Assembly: GCA_002707085.1 (NCBI GenBank)
Contig: PALY01000078.1
Span: 8,137 to 16,430 of the forward strand
Length of the DNA: 8,294 nt
Origin: Deltaproteobacteria bacterium
GTDB lineage: Bacteria > Myxococcota_A > UBA796
Reading direction: 5' to 3'
This document shows, in pieces, positions 1 through 6,603 of this stretch; the first letter of the stretch is position 1; every line of letters starts with the position of its first letter. Position numbers and translations under genes: made by a program. Under the pieces are notes generated by a model. The model saw nothing but the letters and a program-made list of their open reading frames with translations. It searched no databases and had not been told where the DNA came from.

Positions 1-516
1 ATGATGTGGCAGGGCATTGCCCTCATGTTTGCTCCAGGAGCAATCGATGGGAAAAGCGAAGGCATGCCGCTGGGTCGGTACCTGGTGGCCATCACCTATA
101 TGGGTTTGTATGGCCAAACCGGCTGGGAGAAGGTTGCGAATGAACCCACGTGGTGGGAAGGACTCCCATTGATGTACAACATGGTTCATCGCAATTTTGG
201 CGACATGTACTTGGGTGTAATGATCTCTGACATCCAGTGGCTCATGGTTCCAATGTCGTGGGTGACGGTTATTTTTGAGGCAGGATTCCCCATATTTTTC
301 TTGATAAGAAAGATTCGCCCATGGCTTTTGTTGGTGGGTTTGGGCTTCCATATTGGGATTCTCGTGTTGATGAATGTCCCCAATTTCACGACCGCCTCAC
401 TGGCCTTGTACCCAGTATTATTGATGCCGGATGAGTACGTACGTTTCCGCGATAGATGTCGGTTCGCGTGGGAACGCCTTCGGGGGGTATCCGCGACAGA
501 AGGCGTGCAGGCTTAG
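1..516 (+). CDS. HTTM-like integral membrane protein, C-terminal part
   Basis: The reading frame is open from the first base and ends at TAG 514-516. The 171 residues are probably only the C-terminal part, because HTTM (vitamin K-dependent gamma-carboxylase-like) proteins are usually longer; the ATG at base 1 need not be the start. Hydrophobic segments lie near residues 24-42, 76-102, 106-125 and 127-142. The pattern matches the second half of HTTM proteins: a Gly-Trp-Glu-Lys turn (about 40-44), a segment with Glu-Ala-Gly-Phe-Pro (93-97), an Arg-Pro turn, then Gly-Phe-His-Ile-Gly (115-119), whose His is typical of the family. The tail is cytosolic-looking and basic. HTTM proteins are mostly of unknown activity, and I see no evidence for carboxylase function. 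Its stop overlaps the stop of the convergent aldolase gene. A DoxX-like protein is the main alternative. Confidence 0.7.
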   Translation: MMWQGIALMFAPGAIDGKSEGMPLGRYLVAITYMGLYGQTGWEKVANEPTWWEGLPLMYNMVHRNFGDMYLGVMISDIQWLMVPMSWVTVIFEAGFPIFFLIRKIRPWLLLVGLGFHIGILVLMNVPNFTTASLALYPVLLMPDEYVRFRDRCRFAWERLRGVSATEGVQA

Positions 517-1538
517 TTTGGCAGCAGTTCGTCGGCGAGTTGCCCGAATACGGAGACCGCGTGTTCGATCCCTGCATCATCAACGTTGATGTGTGTGACC
601 AGTCGAAGAGCGGTGGCAGATACTGAGAGGCAGCGTACACCGTGTTCTTCGAGTTTGTTTTGTGCTTCGGGTCCGTTTGCTACATCGACGTACAGCATGT
701 TGGAGAGCGGGGTTGGTGCTGAATATCCAGCCGTTCGGAGACCTTCTGCCAGTTTTTGGGCCCGGGCATGATCTTCTGAAAGTCGATCTATGTGATGGTC
801 CAGTGCGTAGATTCCGGCGGCGGCGAGCAGTCCAGCTTGCCGCATGCCTCCACCCAGCGCTTTTCGTACCCAGAGTCCTCGATGAATCAACGCTTTGTCT
901 CCGACCAACAGGGACCCCACAGGCGCCCCGAGACCTTTGGACAGGCAAAAGGAAATGGTGTCGAAGTGTTTTCCACGTCGGGCCGCTGAGACGCCGGTTG
1001 CAGCCTGAGCGTTGAAAAGCCGCGCCCCATCGAGGTGAGCATGTGCGTCACGGCTGTGAGCAACCTTGCACAGTTCATCGAGAATTTCGATGGGGTAGGG
1101 TGTGCCACCACCACGGTTGGCCGTGTCTTCCGCGCAGATCAGTTTTACCGGAGGGAAGTGTGGGTCCGACGGGCGGAATGCTCCTGCGACATCTTTGGGA
1201 TCCAAGATTCCCTTATTCCCTGCGAGTGTGCGGAGTTGCACACCAGAAATCATTGCTGGAGCGCCCCCTTCGTAATTGAATGGGTGTGCCCCACCTTCCA
1301 CGATGACCTCGTCTCCTGGTTGTGTCAGCAGGCGAATGGCGATTTGATTGGCCATGGTTCCACTTGGCGTGAACAAAGCCGCTTCTTTTCCGAGACGTTC
1401 GGCCGCCATGTCCTGTAAGCGCAGGACTGTTGGATCGTCGCCCAACACATCGTCACCGAGTTCAGCATTGCGTATGGCGTCCCACATCCCTGGTGTGGGG
1501 CGGGTCACAGTATCGGATCGCATATCTACAGGATGCAT
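513..1538 (-). CDS. ltaE: Low-specificity L-threonine aldolase (PLP enzyme)
   Basis: This 341-residue protein is of usual length for fold-type I threonine aldolases, which split L-threonine or L-allo-threonine into glycine and acetaldehyde in the cytosol. The N-terminus reads RSDTVTRPTPGM, the family signature. PSGTMANQIA (58-67) is the PLP phosphate loop, His85 is placed to stack on the cofactor ring, LDGARLFNA (169-177) holds the Asp and Arg that hold PLP and substrate, and CLSKGLGAPVGS (198-209) carries the Schiff-base Lys201. The usual ENTHN box appears as EDTAN at 137-141. GGGMRQAG follows at 229-236. The ATG at 1538 has GAGG upstream and lies 7 bases after the gpmI stop, so it is the last gene of a minus-strand operon. 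The TAA stop overlaps the stop of the convergent membrane gene. Beta-eliminating lyases are relatives, but the motifs favour threonine aldolase. Confidence 0.93.
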   Translation of the reverse strand: MHPVDMRSDTVTRPTPGMWDAIRNAELGDDVLGDDPTVLRLQDMAAERLGKEAALFTPSGTMANQIAIRLLTQPGDEVIVEGGAHPFNYEGGAPAMISGVQLRTLAGNKGILDPKDVAGAFRPSDPHFPPVKLICAEDTANRGGGTPYPIEILDELCKVAHSRDAHAHLDGARLFNAQAATGVSAARRGKHFDTISFCLSKGLGAPVGSLLVGDKALIHRGLWVRKALGGGMRQAGLLAAAGIYALDHHIDRLSEDHARAQKLAEGLRTAGYSAPTPLSNMLYVDVANGPEAQNKLEEHGVRCLSVSATALRLVTHINVDDAGIEHAVSVFGQLADELLPN

Positions 1539-1545
1539 GAAAACC

Positions 1546-3126
1546 TCATGAGCGAATCAAGGATGGGAGGTACTCGGAAGGCACGGGTAGGCCACACAAA
1601 ACCAAGAGGCTACCACCGATTTGAGCAATTTTACCCTGAACTGTAGGGCCAGATGGAACCGCCAATTCCGTTTGACCTGTGGGATCAAAAATCACGAAAG
1701 GCACAGGGTGAAGGGAGTGGCTGGTGTGCGGTTTCATGTTCCCTTGTGCATCGACCGCGTAGGTTCCGGTTTTCTTGTCGATTGAGTACATCTGATCTGC
1801 ATTTCCATGATCAGCGGTAACAACAAGACGGCCACCTACATCTTCGACGGCGCTCATCATGTGACCCAGGCATTCATCAACATATTCGACCGCTTCTTTG
1901 GTGGCCGAAAGGTTTCCAGTGTGTCCCACCATGTCCCCGTTGGCCAAATTCACTCGAATATGATCGAACTGTTTTGAACGGATCGCTTCACATACCACCT
2001 TTGTCACCGGTGCCGCGCACATCTGTGGTGCTTTGTCGAAAGGCACATTGAGAGATGGGATTTCAGTCCAGTCTTCTGCTTGAGGTTGTTCGCCTCGATT
2101 TCCGTTGAAGAAGTAGGTCACATGTCCAAATTTTTGAGTTTCGGATACTGCGAGAGTCCGCTTTTGTGCCTCTTCGAGGTGTTCTGCCACCGTATTGTTG
2201 ATTGTGGGTGGTTCTACCAAATAATGTTTGGGAATTTTAAGGTCGCCATCGTATTGCATCATTCCAGCAAAAAACACATCAGGCTTTGAGCCTCGCTGGA
2301 AGTGAGAGAACACTTCTTGGTCGAAGGCTTGGCAAATTTCAATGGCTCGGTCGCCCCGAAAATTGAAGAGGATGGCAGAATCGCCATCCTTCATTCCTTC
2401 GTATCCATCGACCACAAAGGCTGGCAGGTGTTGGTCATCTATGGATGGGTGTTCGGTATACATGGTTTTAATGGCTTCGGCTGCGCTAGCGAAACGCCTG
2501 CCTTGCGCTTGGACATGGGCATTCCAACCACGTTCAACCATGGGCCAATCCGCTTCATAGCGATCCATGGTGATGTGCATTCGGCCGCCACCAGACCCCA
2601 CAGCAAAATCGCCGTTGCATTCAGCAAGTTTTGCTTCAAGGGGTTCTACCCATTGGAGTGCTGAACGGGCAGCCACATCTCGTCCGTCTGTGAGCAGGTG
2701 AACCCGGAGACGTTTCACTCCATCTTGGGTGGCCCGATCAATCATCGCGTGGAGATGATCAACATGCGAATGTACGTTTCCGTCGCTGAGCAATCCGATG
2801 AGATGCATGGTGTTGCCTTGAATGGCTTTTTCCCAAGTGGGTGATGACCATGCTTTTCCCGATGAAATGGCATTTGCGACAAGTTTTGCCCCTTGGTCGA
2901 ACACTCGACCGGCGCCCATTGCGTTGTGTCCAACTTCGGAATTTCCCATGTCATCGTCGGATGGCATCCCGACGGCGGTCCCGTGGGCTGCGAGCAGTGT
3001 CCATGGACATCGCGCGAACAGGGAGTCGAGGTTTGGTGTGGATGCCAAATACACGGCATCGCCTTCGTCACGTCGGCCCCAGCCAACGCCATCCAAAATA
3101 CACAAGACTATCGGTCCATTGGGCAT
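1546..3126 (-). CDS. gpmI: 2,3-bisphosphoglycerate-independent phosphoglycerate mutase
   Basis: This cytosolic glycolytic and gluconeogenic enzyme interconverts 3- and 2-phosphoglycerate using two Mn ions and a phosphoserine intermediate. The 526 residues match the long iPGM family. In the metal and phosphatase domain, ILDGVGWG (10-17) gives the first Asp (12), and DDDMGNSEVGHNAMG (57-71) holds the nucleophile Ser63. SDGNVHSHVDHL (114-125), TDGRD (146-150), GGGRMHITMDRYEADW (179-194) and FNFRGDR (254-260) belong to the substrate-binding domain. NGDMVGHTG (396-404) and TADHGNADQM (437-446) supply the remaining metal ligands. All key residues seem present. Insertions such as the HVTYFFNGN segment (335-343) are shared with the plant and spirochaete type of longer iPGM. 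The ATG at 3126 lies 9 bases after the preceding stop, which suggests translational coupling; the sequence upstream is GGACGGGTCC. Confidence 0.96.
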   Translation of the reverse strand: MPNGPIVLCILDGVGWGRRDEGDAVYLASTPNLDSLFARCPWTLLAAHGTAVGMPSDDDMGNSEVGHNAMGAGRVFDQGAKLVANAISSGKAWSSPTWEKAIQGNTMHLIGLLSDGNVHSHVDHLHAMIDRATQDGVKRLRVHLLTDGRDVAARSALQWVEPLEAKLAECNGDFAVGSGGGRMHITMDRYEADWPMVERGWNAHVQAQGRRFASAAEAIKTMYTEHPSIDDQHLPAFVVDGYEGMKDGDSAILFNFRGDRAIEICQAFDQEVFSHFQRGSKPDVFFAGMMQYDGDLKIPKHYLVEPPTINNTVAEHLEEAQKRTLAVSETQKFGHVTYFFNGNRGEQPQAEDWTEIPSLNVPFDKAPQMCAAPVTKVVCEAIRSKQFDHIRVNLANGDMVGHTGNLSATKEAVEYVDECLGHMMSAVEDVGGRLVVTADHGNADQMYSIDKKTGTYAVDAQGNMKPHTSHSLHPVPFVIFDPTGQTELAVPSGPTVQGKIAQIGGSLLVLCGLPVPSEYLPSLIRS

Positions 3127-3135
3127 GGACCCGTC

Positions 3136-3570
3136 CTAACCGGTCGTCTTGGGCGCCGGGCGTCGGATTAAGAATGTGCTGACTGCGCCTGCAGTACTGC
3201 AGATTGGGTACACGATAAAATAGTAAGTGGTCCCGAAGATGGCGACGGATTTCCATGCATCCATACGGTCAGGGTGCCATTCGGTTGGGTTCAAAAAGAA
3301 GAACACCAACATCATGAGAATGCCGATTGGATTGCCCAGCAAGGCTCCCCAATACCAGCGCATCCATTTTGCGGTGAGAAGTGGACTCAGCAAAGCGGCC
3401 ATGGTGAGTCCCACGATTGCTGCATTGCATGAATTGGGGTGGATGATGGCTTGAAGGACGGAAGTATCTTTGTCGGTCGATAGAATGGTTGCCGAACATG
3501 CCCAAGCGCTGATCGCCCACACCCAGATAATGATGCGGGCGCTACCGATGGCGTTGAAGAATCGGTCCAC
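3136..3570 (-). CDS. Small integral membrane protein of unknown function, first gene of the gpmI operon
   Basis: This is a 144-residue protein that I do not recognise. It has about four hydrophobic segments, near residues 10-30, 51-68, 73-93 and 108-134, joined by short loops. Asn81-Pro82 sits inside the third segment, and the C-terminal tail (about 135-144) is basic. I chose GTG at 3570 because GGAG lies 9 bases upstream, while a nearby ATG at 3585 runs into a stop after two codons. The TAG stop is 9 bases before the gpmI ATG, so the two are almost certainly co-transcribed. That says nothing firm about its role; nothing links it directly to glycolysis. The frame is clean, with no overlap with another plausible gene. 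Confidence 0.75.
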   Translation of the reverse strand: MDRFFNAIGSARIIIWVWAISAWACSATILSTDKDTSVLQAIIHPNSCNAAIVGLTMAALLSPLLTAKWMRWYWGALLGNPIGILMMLVFFFLNPTEWHPDRMDAWKSVAIFGTTYYFIVYPICSTAGAVSTFLIRRPAPKTTG

Positions 3571-3607
3571 TGGTCAGTTCTCCATGGCGTTTAGTTCTGG
3601 GTATCCG

Positions 3608-3671
3608 CGTATGCCCAGAAGAGAATACAGCGTGAGAGCGATAAATGATTGAAAACTGTTTTGGGCATACG
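3608..3671. repeat. Long-spaced inverted repeat upstream of the membrane protein gene
   Basis: CGTATGCCCA (3608-3617) is perfectly complementary to TGGGCATACG (3662-3671). Inward there follow one G/T position and two A/T pairs, giving 13 positions around a loop of about 38 bases. It lies 38-101 bases upstream of the GTG start at 3570, so it could be a leader hairpin of the minus-strand operon or a paired operator. No T-tract follows either arm, so it is not an intrinsic terminator. Confidence 0.5.
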
Positions 3672-3709
3672 TTGAAGCGTGAATGAGCGATGCAAATGAT
3701 GGAGCGCAG

Positions 3710-3738
3710 ATCCGCGTCTTTTTCAATCTTTGGCGGAT
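3710..3738. repeat. Short inverted repeat ATCCGC / GCGGAT
   Basis: ATCCGC at 3710-3715 and GCGGAT at 3733-3738 face each other across 17 bases of T-rich sequence. A further TATCCGC at 3602-3608 matches the complement of 3733-3739. The symmetric half-sites between divergent genes would suit a dimeric regulator, but this is inference from symmetry only. Confidence 0.35.
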
Positions 3739-3824
3739 AGACGCCCGTTGTTTTTGGCTGGGTTTGATGGTTCCGCCGTATAGACCTGTGGACTTAAGGA
3801 TCTGCCTATCAGGGTTTCCGTGTT

Positions 3825-3896
3825 AAGTGTCAGCACGGGGAATGGTAATTGGGCGTTCGGTATGCATGCCCGTGCATACGGCATGCCCTGACACTT
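3825..3896 (+). promoter_or_regulatory. Structured 5' leader of the E1 gene
   Basis: AAGTGTCAG (3825-3833) pairs perfectly with CTGACACTT (3888-3896), closing a domain that holds a second perfect hairpin, GTATGCA / TGCATAC, around the loop TGCCCG. GCATGCCC occurs twice (3864-3871 and 3881-3888), which gives alternative pairings. The closing stem ends three bases before the AGGAGG ribosome binding site, so its folding could set access to that site. It does not contain the CUGAGA core of a thiamine pyrophosphate riboswitch. Whether it binds a ligand, a protein or nothing cannot be told from one sequence. Confidence 0.5.
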
Positions 3897-3899
3897 CCC

Positions 3900-3905
3900 A
3901 GGAGG
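3900..3905 (+). promoter_or_regulatory. Ribosome binding site of the E1 gene
   Basis: A perfect AGGAGG, followed by GG and then AT, lies 4 bases before the ATG at 3910. It fixes the start of the E1 fusion and shows that this organism uses Shine-Dalgarno pairing. Confidence 0.85.
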
Positions 3906-3909
3906 GGAT

Positions 3910-6105
3910 ATGAGCAAGCCAAAGCTGGTTGTGGAAGGTGTTCCAGAGTTGACCCCAGAAGAATTGCGTCTGGCGTATCAGGTGAGCAGTCGTTCACGAG
4001 CGTTAGAAGAACACATCGTACGTCTTGTGAACCGGGGTGAAGTGAAATTCGCAATTTGGGGCCCTGGTGAGGAAATTCATGGCACAGCGACTGCATTGGC
4101 TCTGTCCAAAGTGGTCAATGATATAGAGCATTTTGGGATGGTTCCACACTATCGATCCGGTGCGTTGTGTTCGATGTGGTGTACGCTCAATGGGCGCGAA
4201 AATTTCTCGCTTGACGTTCTGCGTCAGCAGTTTTCCAAAGACACTGATCCAATGAGTCGTGGACGTCAGATGGTGTACCACCTCACCATCCCTGAAGTGG
4301 GTATTTTGCCTGTACAGTCACCGGTCGGGATGCAGCTTGGAAAGGCGGCTGGATACGCACAAGGCTTTAAGGTGAAGGGCGTCTCTGATGCCATCACGAT
4401 TGGAATTGTGGGTGATGGGACTACGGCCGAAGGCGACATGCATGATGCGATGAACGCATGCAGTGTCTGGAAGCTTCCGACCATGATTATGGTCACAGAC
4501 AATGGGATCGCAATTTCTACAAATCCGGATGAAGGCCGGGGAATCAAGGACTTCAAGTCGTACGCTGATGCCTTTGGCATGCAGCATTTTACCTGTGATG
4601 GCCGGGATTTCTGGGACGTGTACACCACGATGTACGAAGCCTTCAAATACATCCGTGATGCTCAGGCACCAGTGGTGATGCACGTACATTCATTGCCTCG
4701 CTTTAATGGGCACAGCTCCGCTGCTGATGTGACCTTTGATCTGGGGCAAAACGATCCTCTTCTTACTTTTGGTGAAGAGTTGGTCCGGCGCGGGGTTCTA
4801 TCTTCGGGTGATGTCATGTCGCGGACGGAAGGATCCGGGAGAGACTTTTTTGCTCATCATGAGCTTGGGTCGATCATGGCGGCGGAGGATGAAGCCATCA
4901 AGGGTTTCTTGGACCAAGTTCGTTCTGAGCCAGATCCGCTCCCAGAAAGTGTGACCGAAAATGTGATGGCCCCATTTCCTGATGTGACCGAGTCTCCGGG
5001 AGAGGGGACCACGAACATCACATACGCGGGAGCGATTCGATCTGCATTGGCACAATTGATCGAAGAGTCCAACGGCGTGATTTGGGGACAGGATGTGGGC
5101 CGTTTGGGCGGAGTCATGCAGGCAACAGCGGGTCTCAAGGCTGCTCATGAAGACCGCATCATTGATGCACCACTAAACGAGCCACTCATTTTGGGTACAG
5201 CCTGTGGTGCTGGACTCCATAAGGACTTGGTTGTTTTGCCGGAGATTCAGTTTGGTGACTATGCGTTGAATGCATTGCACTGGCTCGTACACATGGGGAA
5301 CCTGTATTGGTGCACCAACGGCAATGACAACTTCCGGACCATTTTGCGTACGCCCGTTGATCCCTTTGGTGGTGGTGCGGTGTACCATTCGATGAGTCTT
5401 GATGGGTACTTTACGCCGATACCGGGCCTTGTCATCGTGATGCCATCAACGAGTTTTGATGCTTTTGGGTTGTTGAAAACAGCTGCAGAATACGGGGGTC
5501 CAGTGGTGGTCCTTGAACCCAAATGGATGTATCGCCAGTCATTGGGTCCTGCTTTCCCTGGGGAGCCAACCGACAAGGACGATATCGCCAAGCTCCGCAA
5601 GGGACTGATGCGTGGGGACATTCCAGACATACCGTCTGATGTTCGTGTACCATTTGGAAAGGCGGCCATACGGAGAGAAGGTGCGGATGTCACCATCGTT
5701 TCGTGGGGCCGTGCCGTTCATACAAGTTTAGATGCTGCGGAGGCGCTCGCCGCTGACGGGGTGGAAGCCGAAGTTATTGACCTAAGAACATTGGTTCCTC
5801 CAGACCTTGAGACTGTTTTTGCCAGCTGTGAAAAAACGGGCCGTCTGGTGGTTGCTGCTGAAGACCGCTCGTTTGCTGGGTTTGTACGATCGATACAGGG
5901 TGCTGTGGTGGAGAAATTTCCAGGCATGCCAACAGTGGGTCTTGGTCAGAAGAACATTCCGGGTATCGCCCAGTCACTGATTTTGGAGGATGCCACGATC
6001 CTTACCCAAGACAATATTGTAGAGGGTGCCAAGGGGGTTGTGAGTACCAAGGTGAGTGGAGAGAGTACCTTTGCATGGGTGCCTCCACGGTACTTTATCA
6101 ACTGA
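3910..6105 (+). CDS. Fused 2-oxo acid dehydrogenase E1 (alpha and beta domains in one chain)
   Basis: The 731-residue protein is the thiamine-diphosphate E1 of a branched-chain 2-oxo acid or pyruvate dehydrogenase complex, which decarboxylates the 2-oxo acid and acylates lipoyl-E2. The alpha part is about 1-335: HYRSG (80-84), GDG (148-150) with DN at 177-178 forming the thiamine-diphosphate and Mg motif, and FNGHSS (275-280) with active-site His278. A linker rich in Pro and Glu (about 336-365) leads to the beta part: GQDVG (393-397, where most relatives have GEDV), PLNEPL (421-426) with Glu424 matching the catalytic cofactor-activating Glu, EIQFGDY (445-451), GGGAVYHS (477-484) and EPKWMYR (526-532). 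A transketolase C-terminal domain (about 585-720) includes VIDLRTLVPPD. The key residues are intact. No E2 or E3 gene is in the window. Motifs resemble branched-chain enzymes, but substrate choice cannot be decided here. Confidence 0.93.
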   Translation: MSKPKLVVEGVPELTPEELRLAYQVSSRSRALEEHIVRLVNRGEVKFAIWGPGEEIHGTATALALSKVVNDIEHFGMVPHYRSGALCSMWCTLNGRENFSLDVLRQQFSKDTDPMSRGRQMVYHLTIPEVGILPVQSPVGMQLGKAAGYAQGFKVKGVSDAITIGIVGDGTTAEGDMHDAMNACSVWKLPTMIMVTDNGIAISTNPDEGRGIKDFKSYADAFGMQHFTCDGRDFWDVYTTMYEAFKYIRDAQAPVVMHVHSLPRFNGHSSAADVTFDLGQNDPLLTFGEELVRRGVLSSGDVMSRTEGSGRDFFAHHELGSIMAAEDEAIKGFLDQVRSEPDPLPESVTENVMAPFPDVTESPGEGTTNITYAGAIRSALAQLIEESNGVIWGQDVGRLGGVMQATAGLKAAHEDRIIDAPLNEPLILGTACGAGLHKDLVVLPEIQFGDYALNALHWLVHMGNLYWCTNGNDNFRTILRTPVDPFGGGAVYHSMSLDGYFTPIPGLVIVMPSTSFDAFGLLKTAAEYGGPVVVLEPKWMYRQSLGPAFPGEPTDKDDIAKLRKGLMRGDIPDIPSDVRVPFGKAAIRREGADVTIVSWGRAVHTSLDAAEALAADGVEAEVIDLRTLVPPDLETVFASCEKTGRLVVAAEDRSFAGFVRSIQGAVVEKFPGMPTVGLGQKNIPGIAQSLILEDATILTQDNIVEGAKGVVSTKVSGESTFAWVPPRYFIN

Positions 6106-6129
6106 CCATTTGGGGTTCGATATAAATGA

Positions 6130-6155
6130 AAACGCCGACCATATGGTCGGCGTTT
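6130..6155. terminator. Bidirectional intrinsic terminator after the E1 gene
   Basis: An 11-base perfect stem, AAACGCCGACC and GGTCGGCGTTT, surrounds the loop ATAT. It starts 24 bases after the E1 stop. On the plus strand only GTTTGAGTT follows, but on the minus strand the stem runs into TTTTCATTTATA, a better U-tract. It thus looks made for convergent transcription. Confidence 0.8.
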
Positions 6156-6161
6156 GAGTTG

Positions 6162-6186
6162 GAGAAGTGCTTCAGTGGCGCTTCTC
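6162..6186 (+). terminator. Second hairpin downstream of the E1 gene, possible plus-strand terminator
   Basis: GAGAAGTGC (6162-6170) pairs with GCGCTTCTC (6178-6186) in a 9-base stem. The one imperfect pair is T-G on the plus strand (A-C on the minus), so a plus-strand RNA folds better. ACATTGTGTTTCTT follows. GAGAAG recurs at 6211-6216, so the CTTCTC arm has two possible partners. Confidence 0.4.
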
Positions 6187-6224
6187 ACATTGTGTTTCTT
6201 CATCCCCACAGAGAAGAAAACACG

Positions 6225-6455
6225 TCACCCCGCCGACCTTGCGGTCAGCGGGGTGAAGGTAGCTGTCGAGAATCCATTGGGTTCCACTTCAAAGGTTTTC
6301 GCTTTCACGCCGAGTTTGCCATCAACCCCGGAGGGTACAGCGGCCTTTCTTAACGTTGGCGGGGATTTCAGGGGCACTGGCTGTACTTTCCAATCATCGA
6401 AATGATTGTTCAGATCGCCACCAACAGTCCCAGGTGCAGTTCCTTTGGCATTCAC
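6225..6455 (-). CDS. Possible small protein of 76 residues, unrecognised
   Basis: This GTG-start frame has fairly balanced composition and codon choice, unlike the purine-skewed sequence to its right. The predicted protein is soluble, rich in Lys, Pro and Gly, and has a beta-like tail (residues about 50-70, VKAKTFEVEPNGFSTATF). No domain is recognised. A GGGGG run lies about 5 bases before the GTG, a weak ribosome binding site. Its last eight codons lie inside the terminator hairpin 6226-6255, which is unusual. It could be a real small gene, the remnant of a longer protein's C-terminus, or a chance frame within the 3' end of a minus-strand RNA. Confidence 0.25.
   Translation of the reverse strand: MNAKGTAPGTVGGDLNNHFDDWKVQPVPLKSPPTLRKAAVPSGVDGKLGVKAKTFEVEPNGFSTATFTPLTARSAG
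6226..6255 (-). terminator. Intrinsic terminator of a minus-strand transcript
   Basis: CACCCCGC (6226-6233) pairs perfectly with GCGGGGTG (6248-6255). After one C/A mismatch four more pairs (GACC and GGTC) follow, around the loop TTGC. Read on the minus strand the stem is followed by ACGTGTTTTCTTC; on the plus strand there is no T-tract. The inner core repeats that of the terminator at 6130-6155 (CGCCGACC, four bases, GGTC, one base, GCG). Confidence 0.6.
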
Positions 6456-6467
6456 TGCATGCCCCCG

Positions 6468-6547
6468 TGATCTTCAACGCTGTGCGTTTGATCTTCGAGG
6501 CTTTCCCGGGTCTGGCTGTACCATCGAACTGTTAAAATTCGAGGCTT
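6468..6547. repeat. Two pairs of short direct repeats at the left edge of the skewed region
   Basis: TGATCTTC occurs at 6468-6475 and 6489-6496, flanking a perfect hairpin AACGC TGT GCGTT (6476-6488). TTCGAGGCTT occurs at 6494-6503 and again at 6538-6547, 44 bases apart. In a minus-strand RNA these are GAAGAUCA and AAGCCUCGAA boxes. Confidence 0.45.
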
Positions 6548-6603
6548 GACCCTCCTTCCTTCACGTCGTCTACAAAGACTCTGCTCGGTGCGCGCGGTTC
6601 TTC

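Larger units (their letters stand above)
3571..3909. other. Divergent intergenic region rich in inverted repeats
   Basis: This 339-base stretch separates the minus-strand operon from the E1 gene and must hold both promoters, but I see no convincing -35/-10 pair for either. It contains a perfect 10-base inverted repeat (3608-3617 with 3662-3671), a 6-base one (3710-3715 with 3733-3738), and the structured leader before the E1 gene (3825-3896). TATCCGC occurs at 3602-3608, ATCCGC at 3710-3715 and its complement GCGGATA at 3733-3739. No credible small gene is visible. Confidence 0.6.

Noticed and set aside
3825..3896. Thiamine pyrophosphate riboswitch before the E1 gene
   Set aside because: The CUGAGA and ACC...CUGAUCUGG core sequences are absent.
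6126..6353. Plus-strand frame of 75 codons after the E1 gene
   Set aside because: It begins inside the stretch leading into the terminator hairpin and reads through two further hairpins; no ribosome binding site.
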